Assembly (NCBI GenBank): GCA_963978155.1
Contig: CAXBRK010000014.1
Location: 1-30,574, forward strand
Direction: 5' to 3'
Length of the DNA: 30,574 nucleotides
Origin: UBA8653 sp963978155
GTDB taxonomy: Bacteria > Planctomycetota > Phycisphaerae > Phycisphaerales > SM1A02
The position numbers and the translations under genes were made by a program. The number at the start of each line of letters is the position of its first letter. Position 1 is the stretch's first letter. The notes under the pieces were generated by a model. The model was given only the letters and a program-made list of their open reading frames with translations. It ran no database searches and was not told where the DNA came from. This document shows, piece after piece, positions 1-7,905 of the stretch.

Positions 1-657
1 GGAACCGCAACCGATGGGCAATGGACACGTGGCGTTCCCATCACCAACTGCGATCGCGGAAATCCCACTGAAACTCCAGACGGCAGCGCGAGTGCGTTCC
101 TCACCGACAACTCCAGTGCCGACAACTGCAACAGTGATGTTGATGGTGGCGAGACGGTGCTGACCTCGCCGACATTGGACGCGAGTAACCCCGATGCGGT
201 TCTGAGTTACTGGCGCTGGCACAACAATGCCGTAGGAGCCAGCCCTGGAGGTGATCCGTTTACCGTTGAAATTTCAGGCAACAATGGAGGCACTTGGGTC
301 AATTTGGAAACAGTCCCAGGGAATTCCAGCGAATCTTCAGGGGGCTGGGTCCAGAAGCAATTCCGGGTGGCCGATTTTGTGAGCCCATCCGAATCGTGCC
401 GGATTCGATTTATCTCTTCCGATATCGGTGATGGTTCCGTGGTGGAATCGGCTGTCGATCGGGTTGAGATCACGGTTCAATCTTGCGATACCGGTGAACC
501 AGCTGACTTCGATGGCGATGGCGATGTGGATTTTGAAGATCTCATCACACTGCTGAGTTCATTTGGACCCTGCGGCACACCGTGTCCCACCGATCTGGAC
601 GGTGATGGTGCGGTGACCTTCCAGGATGTGCTTCGGCTGCTGAGCGTCTGGGGCTAA
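1..657 (+). CDS. Secreted GC-type dockerin-anchored protein (5' partial)
   Basis: The frame is open from the first base and ends at TAA 655-657, so 218 C-terminal residues are seen and the start lies outside the window. The visible part is a beta-rich extracellular module with many Asp, Asn, Gly and Ser residues, of the galactose-binding/jelly-roll sort seen in large secreted enzymes. It is followed by a dockerin-like domain at residues 169-218. That domain has two calcium-binding loops, DFDGDGDVDFED and DLDGDGAVTFQD, each followed by a leucine-rich helix ending in FG or WG, and joined by the GPCGTPCP linker. This Cys-containing linker is typical of Phycisphaerae secreted proteins. The dockerin probably tethers the protein to a partner at the cell surface. 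The catalytic part, if there is one, is upstream and unseen. The gene is convergent with the next one, with only 14 bases between the stops. Confidence 0.85.
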   Translation, partial: GTATDGQWTRGVPITNCDRGNPTETPDGSASAFLTDNSSADNCNSDVDGGETVLTSPTLDASNPDAVLSYWRWHNNAVGASPGGDPFTVEISGNNGGTWVNLETVPGNSSESSGGWVQKQFRVADFVSPSESCRIRFISSDIGDGSVVESAVDRVEITVQSCDTGEPADFDGDGDVDFEDLITLLSSFGPCGTPCPTDLDGDGAVTFQDVLRLLSVWG

Positions 658-671
658 GAACCCCTGAGAAA

Positions 672-1544
672 TTAGGGCTGATCGGGCGGCGAAGCCATGG
701 CTTCGTCTCGCTCGGTTCGATCGCGATCCACGTCCTCGGCAACCGTGCGGTAGATGCTCTCCAAGAGACCAACCATGGGGAACTTGCCTTTCAGTGGCGG
801 CTTGCCCAGACGCATCAACAAAGCAAGGGGTGGGAACGGCCCCATCGCTTCGGGCTCTGCCGAACTGCGACCACGCCAGAAGTTCCGTTCCGGATCCGGA
901 CCGGCAGTGGTGGGGCGAGGATCACGGTGCGCGGTGAGAGCACCTCGCAGCCGGACAGCGCGTGCGTCTCGAAGCAAGACCGCCAAATCATCCATTGGAA
1001 GTCCGACCGCCACCAACAGAGGTTTGAGGTCTTGCTCAAGCAATTGGGCGGCCGCAGCCGCAGCGCACACCACCCGGTGTTCAAATCCGATGGGCTTCTC
1101 GTCCAACTCGGCCGACAAATCAGCACCGGTAGGCACCAAACGACCACCAAGCTCCCGGATCAAACCCACCAAGTTGCTTGGGATCCCCCCCTCCTCGATG
1201 CGGACCAGATTGCGGGGATCCTCGCTCAGACGTTCCACAATCATTTCCCGAACCGTCTCGGACAGGACTGGAACCAGAAGATCAACTTCATGGGGCTGGC
1301 GACGAATACCTTGAACTTTCACCCGAATGCGGCCAGGCAAACCAACCATCCCCATGGCCTGACCCAAAGTCCCCCAGCGGAGACCTTCGGTTTTGGCTTC
1401 CGAGGAAGATCGTTCCAAGACCGAGAGCCACAGTCGAGATGCTGGTGAATCACCGGTGCATTCGGGGCGCGCTTCGCCAATGAGAATGCCTTTTTTGACT
1501 CGGCGGGGCTCGGTGCGCTCGTGCTGATATTGGGGCTCCGTCAT
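672..1544 (-). CDS. Degenerate SWIM-type protein, partner of SNF2 helicase
   Basis: This 290-residue protein starts at an ATG that overlaps the helicase stop in ATGA (1541-1544), so the two are probably translationally coupled. Bacterial SNF2 helicases of this class are often encoded beside a SWIM zinc-finger protein. Residues 57-200 follow that family's layout: a GRIRVKVQG strand, a helical stretch, a small strand ending RLVP, then a helix and LLxxVGLPMDDLAVLLRDA. Where the family has the CxC...CxH zinc ligands, residues 142-156 read DLSAELDE...GFEH. The His (156) remains and the three Cys are gone. The C-terminal 90 residues are charged and unassigned. I infer a regulatory or scaffolding partner of the helicase that no longer binds zinc. 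The family call rests on motif order and context, not on a strong signature. Confidence 0.6.
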   Translation of the reverse strand: MTEPQYQHERTEPRRVKKGILIGEARPECTGDSPASRLWLSVLERSSSEAKTEGLRWGTLGQAMGMVGLPGRIRVKVQGIRRQPHEVDLLVPVLSETVREMIVERLSEDPRNLVRIEEGGIPSNLVGLIRELGGRLVPTGADLSAELDEKPIGFEHRVVCAAAAAAQLLEQDLKPLLVAVGLPMDDLAVLLRDARAVRLRGALTAHRDPRPTTAGPDPERNFWRGRSSAEPEAMGPFPPLALLMRLGKPPLKGKFPMVGLLESIYRTVAEDVDRDRTERDEAMASPPDQP

Positions 1545-4500
1545 TCGTCATCCCCAAAGTCGCCACCGCGGAAGGTCAACAAGTTGCGAAGCTCATCGGT
1601 GTCCAACTCGGTCAGCCAGTTCTCTCCGGAACCAACGATGTTCTTGGCCAACTCGACCTTGGATTCGATCATGCGATCGATGCGTTCTTCGAGTGTGCCC
1701 GAGCAGACAAACTTGTGCACCTGGACAGCCCGCGTTTGCCCAATCCGGAAGGCGCGGTCGGTGGCTTGATTTTCCACCGCAGGGTTCCACCAGCGATCGA
1801 AGTGGAAGACATGGTTGGCCGCGGTCAAGTTCAGACCAACACCGCCGGCCTTCAACGAAAGAACGAAGACGGGAATGTCGTTGCCCGCTTCTTGGAAGCG
1901 ATCCACCATTTCTTGACGTTTGGCGGTTGGCGTTCCTCCGTGGAGGAAAAGGATTTCCCGGTCCAATGTCCGACGCAACATCGAGACCAACAAATGCCCC
2001 ATTCGCCGGAACTGGGTGAAGACCAAGGCCTTGGAACCTGAAGCTTGAACTTCTTCGAGCATCTCGCAAAGCCGTCGGCATTTGCCCGAACGGTTGCGAA
2101 TCGCTTCCGGATCGATCCCAATTTCAGAGGAGTCTGCGTCGCCTTCGACCAAACCAGGGTGGTTGCAAATCTGCTTGAGGCGAACCAGCATGGCAAGAAC
2201 CAATCCACGCCGACGCATGCCCTCAGCTTCACCCAGCTCACCCATCATTCCCGAGACGGCTTGTTCGTACAGCGTGGCTTGTTCAGGCGTCAGGGTGGCG
2301 TGCTCGATGGTGGTCGTGCACGGTGGCAAATCATCAATCACCGAACGATCGGTTTTGACCCGACGCAAGACGAACGGACGAACCATTTGACGCAAACGCT
2401 CGGCTCGATCTCCGTCCCGATGACGCTCGATCGGAACCGCAAACCGGCGACGGAATTCTCCAGACGAACCCAGATATCCCGGGTTCAGGAACTCCATGAT
2501 GGACCAAAGCTCCGAAAGTCTGTTCTCAACTGGCGTTCCAGTCAGAGCAATACGGCGTCGAGCCGGGAGCGCGCGAATGGTGGCGGCCTGCTTGGTTGGA
2601 GGATTCTTGATGTACTGGGCTTCATCGAGAACAACCCGGTGCCATTCGGTACGTTCAAGGTCTTCTTTGTCACGACCAACCAACGAATAGGTGGTCACCA
2701 CAATATCGCTGGACTCAACCATGCGATCGAACGCGTCACCACTGGTGCGCTCAAGGCCATGGTGAATCGAAACGCGCAAATCGGGAGCGAACCGCTCGGC
2801 TTCCCGCTTCCAGTTGGAGACCACGGACGTTGGAACGACCAAGAGCGTCGGTCCAGGTTGCGCCCCACCCTTGCGTTCGTGCAAGAGAAGCGCCAACAAC
2901 TGAACGGTCTTGCCCAGCCCCATGTCGTCGGCCAGGCAACTTCCGAGCCCAAATCGATCCAAGAACGCCAACCAAGACAAACCACGTTGTTGGTAGGGGC
3001 GAAGTTCACCTTGAAGGGAATCTGGCTGCTCAACTTGGGTGTAGTTGGCCGAACCAGAATCCAAGAGTTCAGAGACCCAACCCGAAGCCTCAATGCCGGT
3101 GAGCGGGATACCGCCCTCTTCACCTTCCCAGGCCATTCGCATGGCTTCGAGAATGGTGCCTTGTCCTTCCCGGGCTGCGGCCAGTCGAGCGGCGGCGTCA
3201 GCCAAGACTTCAGGGTCCAGCTCAACCCATTGGTCATGCACCCGTCGCAGAACGGGACCACGTCTTGCTTCGGCCACCAATGCTTGGAACTCATCAAACG
3301 ACAGGATTTGATCGCCGACCGAGATTTCCCATTTGAAATCAACCAAGGCATCCAAACCAAGAACACTGGCCCCCGCATCAAGATCCGAAGTACTGCCACT
3401 CTCTGATTCACTGGGCGCAAGGCTCAGTCGCAGACCAATTCCTCGGTCGCGGGTGTTCCACCATTCGGGCAACTCAACCACGATGCCCGCTTCACGCAAC
3501 AGCGGAACACCGGCGGTCAAAAGCCGGTGGGCGGCAACGGTGTCCAACACCAATTCGGCTGGCTTGGCATCTTCCAACGCGGGCTCGAGTTCTCGGCAAG
3601 CTCGGGCCGCGCGACCCAACTCGGCCAAAAGCAACTCATCGGGCGCTCGGCGAACCATGCCCAATCGAAGTCCCGCTTCTGGATCGTTGTGGATCTCGTC
3701 CGCTTCCAGCCGTTCACCTTCATCGCCGGAGCCCTGCAGGAAAAACTGCACCGTCCAGCGTGCTGTTTTGGCGTCCGCATCTTTTGGTGGCTCCACCAAA
3801 CGAAGACCAAGGCGAATGCCCGCGCCATCTTCGGGGTCGGACAGCGTGCCCAGCCATTCACTCGCCCCACGAAACAATGTGGAAGCGGCATCACCATCAG
3901 AACTCACCGAGGTTCCTCGGTCCAGCAATCCCGACAACCACGCGACGGATGGATCTTCAGAACTCTGGCCGTCAAGACTGTCGACGTAGTCTTCCGCACG
4001 CAACACGCGTCGCACTCGGGCGTCGATCAACTCCACGAGCACCTCGACCAAAATGTCCCAAGCACTCTGGCCGGCGACCGACTCGTCGGCCAAGATCACG
4101 GCGGGCATCGCGCTCAGCAAACGCTCGGCTTCGCCGCGCACGGTGGGATCATGCAGCCAAGGTGACCAACGCGCTGTCAGTGATCGATCCCGGCGACGCA
4201 CCAAAGTGGGAACGTAACGGTGTCGCAGCATCAGTTCCGCGGCGAAATCAGCGACGTCCAACCACCAGCGAACATCATGGGCGAGACGGAAAGCAGATGA
4301 ATCTTCAAGTCGGGCCAGCTGGCCCAACTGATCGGCCTTCACTCCAACTGCTGGGGTTTCGCACACTGAGCCATCGAATTCACCCGAATCTTCCAGAACA
4401 ACCCCAGTGACATCTTGCATGCGATCACTGGCGATGTGTTGACCCGAACTTTTGGGCAATTCAAGTTGCAGAACAGTGGTTCCGCTGAGGGAATCTTCAG

Positions 4501-4642
4501 GAAAGCCAGCGGCAATCAATGCGGCTTGCAAGTCATCAGCTTTGGCAAAGTCTTCCAAAGAAGACTCCGCCCACACGTGGATACTTCCGGCAGACCAACA
4601 TGCATGCAGAACCAGTGGATGTGGAGCCGTTGAACCAACCAC
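1541..4642 (-). CDS. SNF2-family DEAD/DEAH-box helicase
   Basis: This 1033-residue cytoplasmic ATP-dependent DNA translocase is of the bacterial HepA/SNF2 type. Residues 1-540 form the SNF2-associated N-terminal region, which starts with the LHACW...HVWAES pattern usual for this class. The helicase core follows: Q-type entry LRPYQQRG (548-554), Walker A DMGLGKT (573-579), Walker B DEAQ (673-676), motif III TGTP (701-704), then the C-terminal RecA-like domain with GGVGLNLT near 933-940, FDRWWNP at 948-954 and motif VI QATDRAFRIGQ (959-969). The GTG at 4642 is chosen because GGAGG lies five bases upstream and no better start exists before the tRNA. The gene begins only 22 bases after the 3' end of tRNA-Lys on the same strand. 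The substrate is not evident; remodelling of DNA-protein complexes is the family role. Confidence 0.95.
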   Translation of the reverse strand: MVGSTAPHPLVLHACWSAGSIHVWAESSLEDFAKADDLQAALIAAGFPEDSLSGTTVLQLELPKSSGQHIASDRMQDVTGVVLEDSGEFDGSVCETPAVGVKADQLGQLARLEDSSAFRLAHDVRWWLDVADFAAELMLRHRYVPTLVRRRDRSLTARWSPWLHDPTVRGEAERLLSAMPAVILADESVAGQSAWDILVEVLVELIDARVRRVLRAEDYVDSLDGQSSEDPSVAWLSGLLDRGTSVSSDGDAASTLFRGASEWLGTLSDPEDGAGIRLGLRLVEPPKDADAKTARWTVQFFLQGSGDEGERLEADEIHNDPEAGLRLGMVRRAPDELLLAELGRAARACRELEPALEDAKPAELVLDTVAAHRLLTAGVPLLREAGIVVELPEWWNTRDRGIGLRLSLAPSESESGSTSDLDAGASVLGLDALVDFKWEISVGDQILSFDEFQALVAEARRGPVLRRVHDQWVELDPEVLADAAARLAAAREGQGTILEAMRMAWEGEEGGIPLTGIEASGWVSELLDSGSANYTQVEQPDSLQGELRPYQQRGLSWLAFLDRFGLGSCLADDMGLGKTVQLLALLLHERKGGAQPGPTLLVVPTSVVSNWKREAERFAPDLRVSIHHGLERTSGDAFDRMVESSDIVVTTYSLVGRDKEDLERTEWHRVVLDEAQYIKNPPTKQAATIRALPARRRIALTGTPVENRLSELWSIMEFLNPGYLGSSGEFRRRFAVPIERHRDGDRAERLRQMVRPFVLRRVKTDRSVIDDLPPCTTTIEHATLTPEQATLYEQAVSGMMGELGEAEGMRRRGLVLAMLVRLKQICNHPGLVEGDADSSEIGIDPEAIRNRSGKCRRLCEMLEEVQASGSKALVFTQFRRMGHLLVSMLRRTLDREILFLHGGTPTAKRQEMVDRFQEAGNDIPVFVLSLKAGGVGLNLTAANHVFHFDRWWNPAVENQATDRAFRIGQTRAVQVHKFVCSGTLEERIDRMIESKVELAKNIVGSGENWLTELDTDELRNLLTFRGGDFGDDE

Positions 4643-4664
4643 GCTGTCCTCCGTGACGCTGAAA

Positions 4665-4737
4665 TGACCTCGGTGGGACTCGAACCCACGACAAATGGAT
4701 TAAAAGTCCACTGCTCTGCCGACTGAGCTACGAGGTC
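4665..4737 (-). tRNA. tRNA-Lys (anticodon UUU)
   Basis: Read on the minus strand, this forms a complete 73-nt cloverleaf. The acceptor stem GACCTCG (4737-4731) pairs with CGAGGTC (4672-4666), with discriminator A at 4665. The D arm is GCTC/GAGC. The anticodon stem GTGGA/TCCAT contains one G-T pair and the loop is CTTTTAA, which puts anticodon TTT at 4704-4702. The variable loop is short and the T arm is GTGGG-TTCGAGT-CCCAC. The 3' CCA is not encoded. The SNF2 helicase gene begins 22 bases further on with no terminator visible between, so the tRNA may be processed from the helicase transcript. Confidence 0.97.
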
Positions 4738-4823
4738 TGAAATGCGAAAGGACCATTATAGGGAACCCAGCGTCTTTGCTCATGGGGTTCAAGCCGAGTT
4801 CCCCCGGAATCCGATGAAAAGAT

Positions 4824-5828
4824 GTGCGACATTGGTTTACCCCCCTCACAACCGGCCTTCTGCTCACCGCCTGCACCAAAGAGGTGGTGGTTTTGAAGGA
4901 TGCCCCGCCTCCTCCCCCCCCCCAGCCAGGCCGCTGGGCCGATGTGGTCCATACCGCTCGCGGGGAGCTCGCCGATCCGGCCACCAGTGTGGATGGCGTC
5001 CACATGGTGTACAGCGAGCAGCAGCAGCCCGGAGAATCCGCCCTCTACGTTCAGCGGTTGGACCGAGGGCGAGATGCCGCCCGCGTCGCTCTGGCCCCCG
5101 CGCCCGGTGAGGACCGCATGCCGACCTACGGCCCAAATGGCACCTGGGTCTATTTCTCCAGCAACCGTTGGGGATCCTGGGACATCCTTCGCACCCGTGC
5201 GGACGGCACAGGTCCTGTTGAGCAGGTCACCCACGACGACGTCATCGATGAATTTGAGCCCTCAATCTCTCCTGATGGAGAATGGATGGCCTACGCCCGC
5301 AGTGTTCCTGGCTCGACGGATGGCTATCGCATTTGGATCAGAAATCTGGTTGATGGGCGTGATATCGATCTTCAAACCCCTGGCCGCCATCCCGCTTGGG
5401 ATCCGGCAGGAAATCGAATTGCCTTCCAACACCGACCTCAGGCCGATGGCCCGCTGTGGTCCATTTTCACGCTTGAGGTTGACACCTTAGGACGCACCGG
5501 TGCGCTTGCGCAAGTCGTTGCCCCAACTGATGATGGATATGGAGCCATCGCTCCGAGTTGGTCACCAGATGGCCTGAACTTGGCCTTCCTCCGAGCCCGG
5601 AACGCCGGAGGGCCACTTTCTGGAATTTGGACCGTCGCGGCAGAGGGTGGAAGACCCGTTGAAATTCACGTCGACCAAGCGGACTCGTTCTGGTCCATGG
5701 CTTGGGGATTCGATCAGCGAATCCATGCAGCGGGACGCCGGGCTGGTGAAGCCGGGTTGCACGCCTTCAGTGAGCCACAAGGAAATTCGTCTATCACTCT
5801 TGGAAAAGACGCCGAAGCGTCGAAATAG
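4824..5828 (+). CDS. TolB-like beta-propeller lipoprotein
   Basis: This 334-residue protein has a short lipoprotein signal peptide ending in LLTAC; Cys17 would be the lipidated residue. A proline-rich tether (APPPPPPQP, residues 28-36) follows. Residues 50-310 contain repeated WD40-like/TolB-type blades: DRMPTYGPNGTWVYFSSNR, FEPSISPDGEWMAYAR, HPAWDPAGNRIAFQHR and APSWSPDGLNLAFLR. The repeating P-SPDG-W-YF pattern is that of PD40/TolB propellers, which bind partners in the periplasm. The start is GTG 4824, because an in-frame TGA at 4815-4817 excludes anything earlier. The ATG at 4814 is in another frame. The tether is encoded over a run of ten C (4914-4923). The gene heads a plus-strand group with a second lipoprotein downstream. 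The partner is unknown; nothing here shows the Tol-Pal genes. Confidence 0.8.
   Translation: MRHWFTPLTTGLLLTACTKEVVVLKDAPPPPPPQPGRWADVVHTARGELADPATSVDGVHMVYSEQQQPGESALYVQRLDRGRDAARVALAPAPGEDRMPTYGPNGTWVYFSSNRWGSWDILRTRADGTGPVEQVTHDDVIDEFEPSISPDGEWMAYARSVPGSTDGYRIWIRNLVDGRDIDLQTPGRHPAWDPAGNRIAFQHRPQADGPLWSIFTLEVDTLGRTGALAQVVAPTDDGYGAIAPSWSPDGLNLAFLRARNAGGPLSGIWTVAAEGGRPVEIHVDQADSFWSMAWGFDQRIHAAGRRAGEAGLHAFSEPQGNSSITLGKDAEASK
4914..4923 (+). repeat. C10 homopolymer in lipoprotein gene
   Basis: Ten consecutive C residues lie inside the proline-rich tether codons, about 90 bases into the coding sequence and just after the lipobox. A gain or loss of one base would move translation into frames that close within this gene: the alternative frames end near 5110 and 5490. 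Such tracts act as slipped-strand switches in some surface-protein genes. Here that is only an inference from position and length. Confidence 0.6.
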
Positions 5829-5902
5829 GGTTTATGGGCTCTCACGGGCTCATTGAACCATTCTTCGGCGTGGGTGGCACGTCGGTAAACAGGCAGGACG
5901 CC

Positions 5903-6565
5903 ATGACAACTGTACGAATCCAAATGGCTGTGTTGTGTTCGGTGCTCACCCTGTTGGGGTGCCACCAATCAATGATGCAAACACAGCCAAAACAACCACT
6001 TGGGATTGCCGTCCAGCCGGTTCGCAATGAATCTGGCTGGGGAGGCTTCGAGGGTGACCGTGCCACGGACGCGGTGGTGGAACGCCTCGCGCGGGGTGGG
6101 AGCCTGTTTGTTCCCCCTGCCGATCGGGTCCGGGCTGCGTTGACAGACATGGGGCTCGACCGGGCTCGCACACCGGCCGAACTCGATCGGCTTGCCGATG
6201 CCTTGGGTGTTCAATGCATTTTGACCGTGTCCACCACATCTTTTGACCCTTACCCCCCATTCGTGGTTGGGCTTGAAGGGGTGCTGCACGAGCGTCGAGG
6301 CAAGCAAGCCAACCCGCTTGATCCCGTTCGGACGGACGCCTCGCCGGTCGATCCAGGGGCACAACCAGCCGCAGCTCTTCAAGCATTCCGTGCTGGGCGT
6401 GTCTTTGATGCCCAAGATGCTGACACCGCCTCAGACGCCAAAACCTGGGCACGGAGTCGAGTGGGACATGACGCCCCCCTGCGTGAAATGGATTCGTACT
6501 TCCGCTACGCCGTGGATCGGTTGCTGGAGGCTCTGATGGCCTCGAAACCGAACGCGGGCATGTAA
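5903..6565 (+). CDS. Putative lipoprotein, CsgG/LpoB-like fold
   Basis: The ATG at 5903 is chosen because it is followed directly by a lipoprotein signal peptide (hydrophobic stretch ending LTLLGC, Cys20) and is preceded by AGGCAGGA. An in-frame ATG at 5834 would bury that signal. The 220-residue product continues with LGIAVQPVRNES, then an alternating helix/strand pattern ending LADALGVQCILTVSTTSF near residue 110. This layout (IAVxPxxN, a helix with a variable-protein segment, LGxxxIL) recalls the CsgG/LpoB/TolB-N group of periplasmic domains, but the match is weak and I would not assign a function. The C-terminal half (PVDPGAQPAAALQAFRAGRVFDAQ and a DSYFRYAVDRLLEAL helix) is not recognised. 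It lies 74 bases after the propeller lipoprotein gene, so both may act in the same envelope complex. Confidence 0.65.
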   Translation: MTTVRIQMAVLCSVLTLLGCHQSMMQTQPKQPLGIAVQPVRNESGWGGFEGDRATDAVVERLARGGSLFVPPADRVRAALTDMGLDRARTPAELDRLADALGVQCILTVSTTSFDPYPPFVVGLEGVLHERRGKQANPLDPVRTDASPVDPGAQPAAALQAFRAGRVFDAQDADTASDAKTWARSRVGHDAPLREMDSYFRYAVDRLLEALMASKPNAGM

Positions 6566-6599
6566 ATGGGGACCTGTGGGTCCCCGGAAGGGATCTGCG

Positions 6600-6818
6600 A
6601 TGCAAACCTCAGAAGAACGACTGCTGGCTCTTGAGCTGCGTGGACATGTTTGGATGTTCCGCTGTCCTGCCGGACAAGAAGAAGCCCTGAGGACAGCCGT
6701 GGCTGATTTGGCCCTTCGAGGTGATCTGGATCCTCTCGCTGCGTCCGTGGTGGAAACCCATCTTCGACCGGAATCTCGGGATACCCACAGTTACCCCAGA
6801 CCGCACAACCTGCACTAA
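6600..6818 (+). CDS. Small protein of unknown function (72 aa)
   Basis: The start is ATG 6600, supported by GGAAGGG seven bases upstream; an upstream in-frame GTG (6576) lacks such a site. The product is soluble and acidic, with no signal peptide. Residues 8-42 (ALELRGHVWMFRCPAGQEEA and the following helix) resemble the first half of ZapA-type proteins, which have a strand-turn-strand, a CPxGxEEAL motif, then a helix. The coiled-coil half of ZapA is missing and the tail is rich in His, Arg and Pro. It lies 34 bases after the second lipoprotein gene and 85 bases before the Xer recombinase gene. The similarity is suggestive only; it could be an unrelated small regulator. Confidence 0.5.
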   Translation: MQTSEERLLALELRGHVWMFRCPAGQEEALRTAVADLALRGDLDPLAASVVETHLRPESRDTHSYPRPHNLH

Positions 6819-6903
6819 CCGACCCCCAACCCCCCTGAAGCCGCGTCTTGGACCCATGGACGGGTCCAGAACGACCGATAGCACTGTCAAGGACAAGGAT
6901 GCC

Positions 6904-7893
6904 ATGAACCAGATGCTCCCCATTGTGAAGACCTTCACCGAGTACTTGCTCGACGAACGCCATTTCAGCCAGTACACCTCACGGTGCTACGGCGCTGACC
7001 TTCGGCAGTACGTGGAGTACTTGGAGGAATCGCTCGGAGAAGCCGCAAACGAAACGGCCGAAGCACTGGCCTTCGAACAGGGCAATCCTGGCACCGATAC
7101 CGTGACCGGCTTGATCTTGGGGGCAGACACGGATCGCATCCGAGCCTTCCTGGCGACTCTGGCCGAACAGGAATACTCGCCGGCGACCATGGCGAGAAAA
7201 ATCGCCACCCTTCGCTCGTTCCACCGTTGGTTGGAAAAGAGAGAGTTGCGACAAGACAACCCCATGTTGTTGATCCGCACCCCAAGACAAGAAAAGCGAT
7301 TGCCAAAAGCTGTGGATCTCGAGCAGATCGAGCGATTGCTCTCGACCCCCGACACCACCAATTTGCTCGGTGCTCGAGATCGAGCCATTTTGGAAACCTT
7401 GTATTCCACGGGCCTTCGCGTCAGCGAATTGGTGGGCATCAATCACGAAGATCTGAATGTGGATCAACGAGAGATTGTGGTGCAGGGCAAGGGACGCAAA
7501 GAGCGACTGGTACCCCTGGGCTCTCACGCCACCGCCGCCATCTTGGCCTATCTTGAATTGTTGAACAAGGATTCACGTGCGCCTTCCGATGAGGACCGGC
7601 CCACCAGCCCCTTGTTTGTCAACAAACATGGCGGTCGACTTTCCACCCGATCGGTACGCCGCAAGGTCTCCAAATATCTGGAAGAAGCAGGACTGGACCC
7701 TGAGATCAGTCCTCACACCCTCCGACACTCATTTGCAACCCACTTGCTCGACTCTGGAGCTGATCTCCGGAGCGTTCAAGAACTCTTGGGCCACCAATCG
7801 TTGTCGACCACTCAGGTGTACACCCACGTTTCGACGGGAAGACTCCGTGAAGCCTTCGATGACGCTCATCCTCGAGCCGAAGAAGATTCATAA
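6904..7893 (+). CDS. xerD: Tyrosine recombinase XerC/XerD
   Basis: This 329-residue site-specific recombinase should resolve chromosome dimers at dif. It has an N-terminal core-binding (SAM-like) domain at residues 1-125 and a catalytic domain at 135-320. All the catalytic residues are visible: Arg172 in TGLRVSEL, Lys196 in QGKGRKERLVPL, His271 and Arg274 in PHTLRHSFATHLL, His297 in LGHQSLSTTQVYTH and the nucleophile Tyr306. The ATG at 6904 gives the normal family length and has AAGGA just upstream. The frame is open further upstream, but that stretch overlaps the previous small gene and has no family similarity. Residues 42-70 form an insert rich in Ala, Glu and Gly that is longer than usual. 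XerC and XerD cannot be told apart here. The gene is convergent with yebC, 12 bases between stops. Confidence 0.93.
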   Translation: MNQMLPIVKTFTEYLLDERHFSQYTSRCYGADLRQYVEYLEESLGEAANETAEALAFEQGNPGTDTVTGLILGADTDRIRAFLATLAEQEYSPATMARKIATLRSFHRWLEKRELRQDNPMLLIRTPRQEKRLPKAVDLEQIERLLSTPDTTNLLGARDRAILETLYSTGLRVSELVGINHEDLNVDQREIVVQGKGRKERLVPLGSHATAAILAYLELLNKDSRAPSDEDRPTSPLFVNKHGGRLSTRSVRRKVSKYLEEAGLDPEISPHTLRHSFATHLLDSGADLRSVQELLGHQSLSTTQVYTHVSTGRLREAFDDAHPRAEEDS

Positions 7894-7905
7894 GCCAACC
7901 AAGGC

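Noticed and set aside
661..676. CCCT/AGGG inverted repeat between the first two genes
   Set aside because: A four-pair stem is not enough for a terminator call.
4814..4823. ATG at 4814 as start of the propeller lipoprotein
   Set aside because: It is in a different frame from the propeller; the correct frame has a TGA at 4815-4817, leaving GTG 4824.
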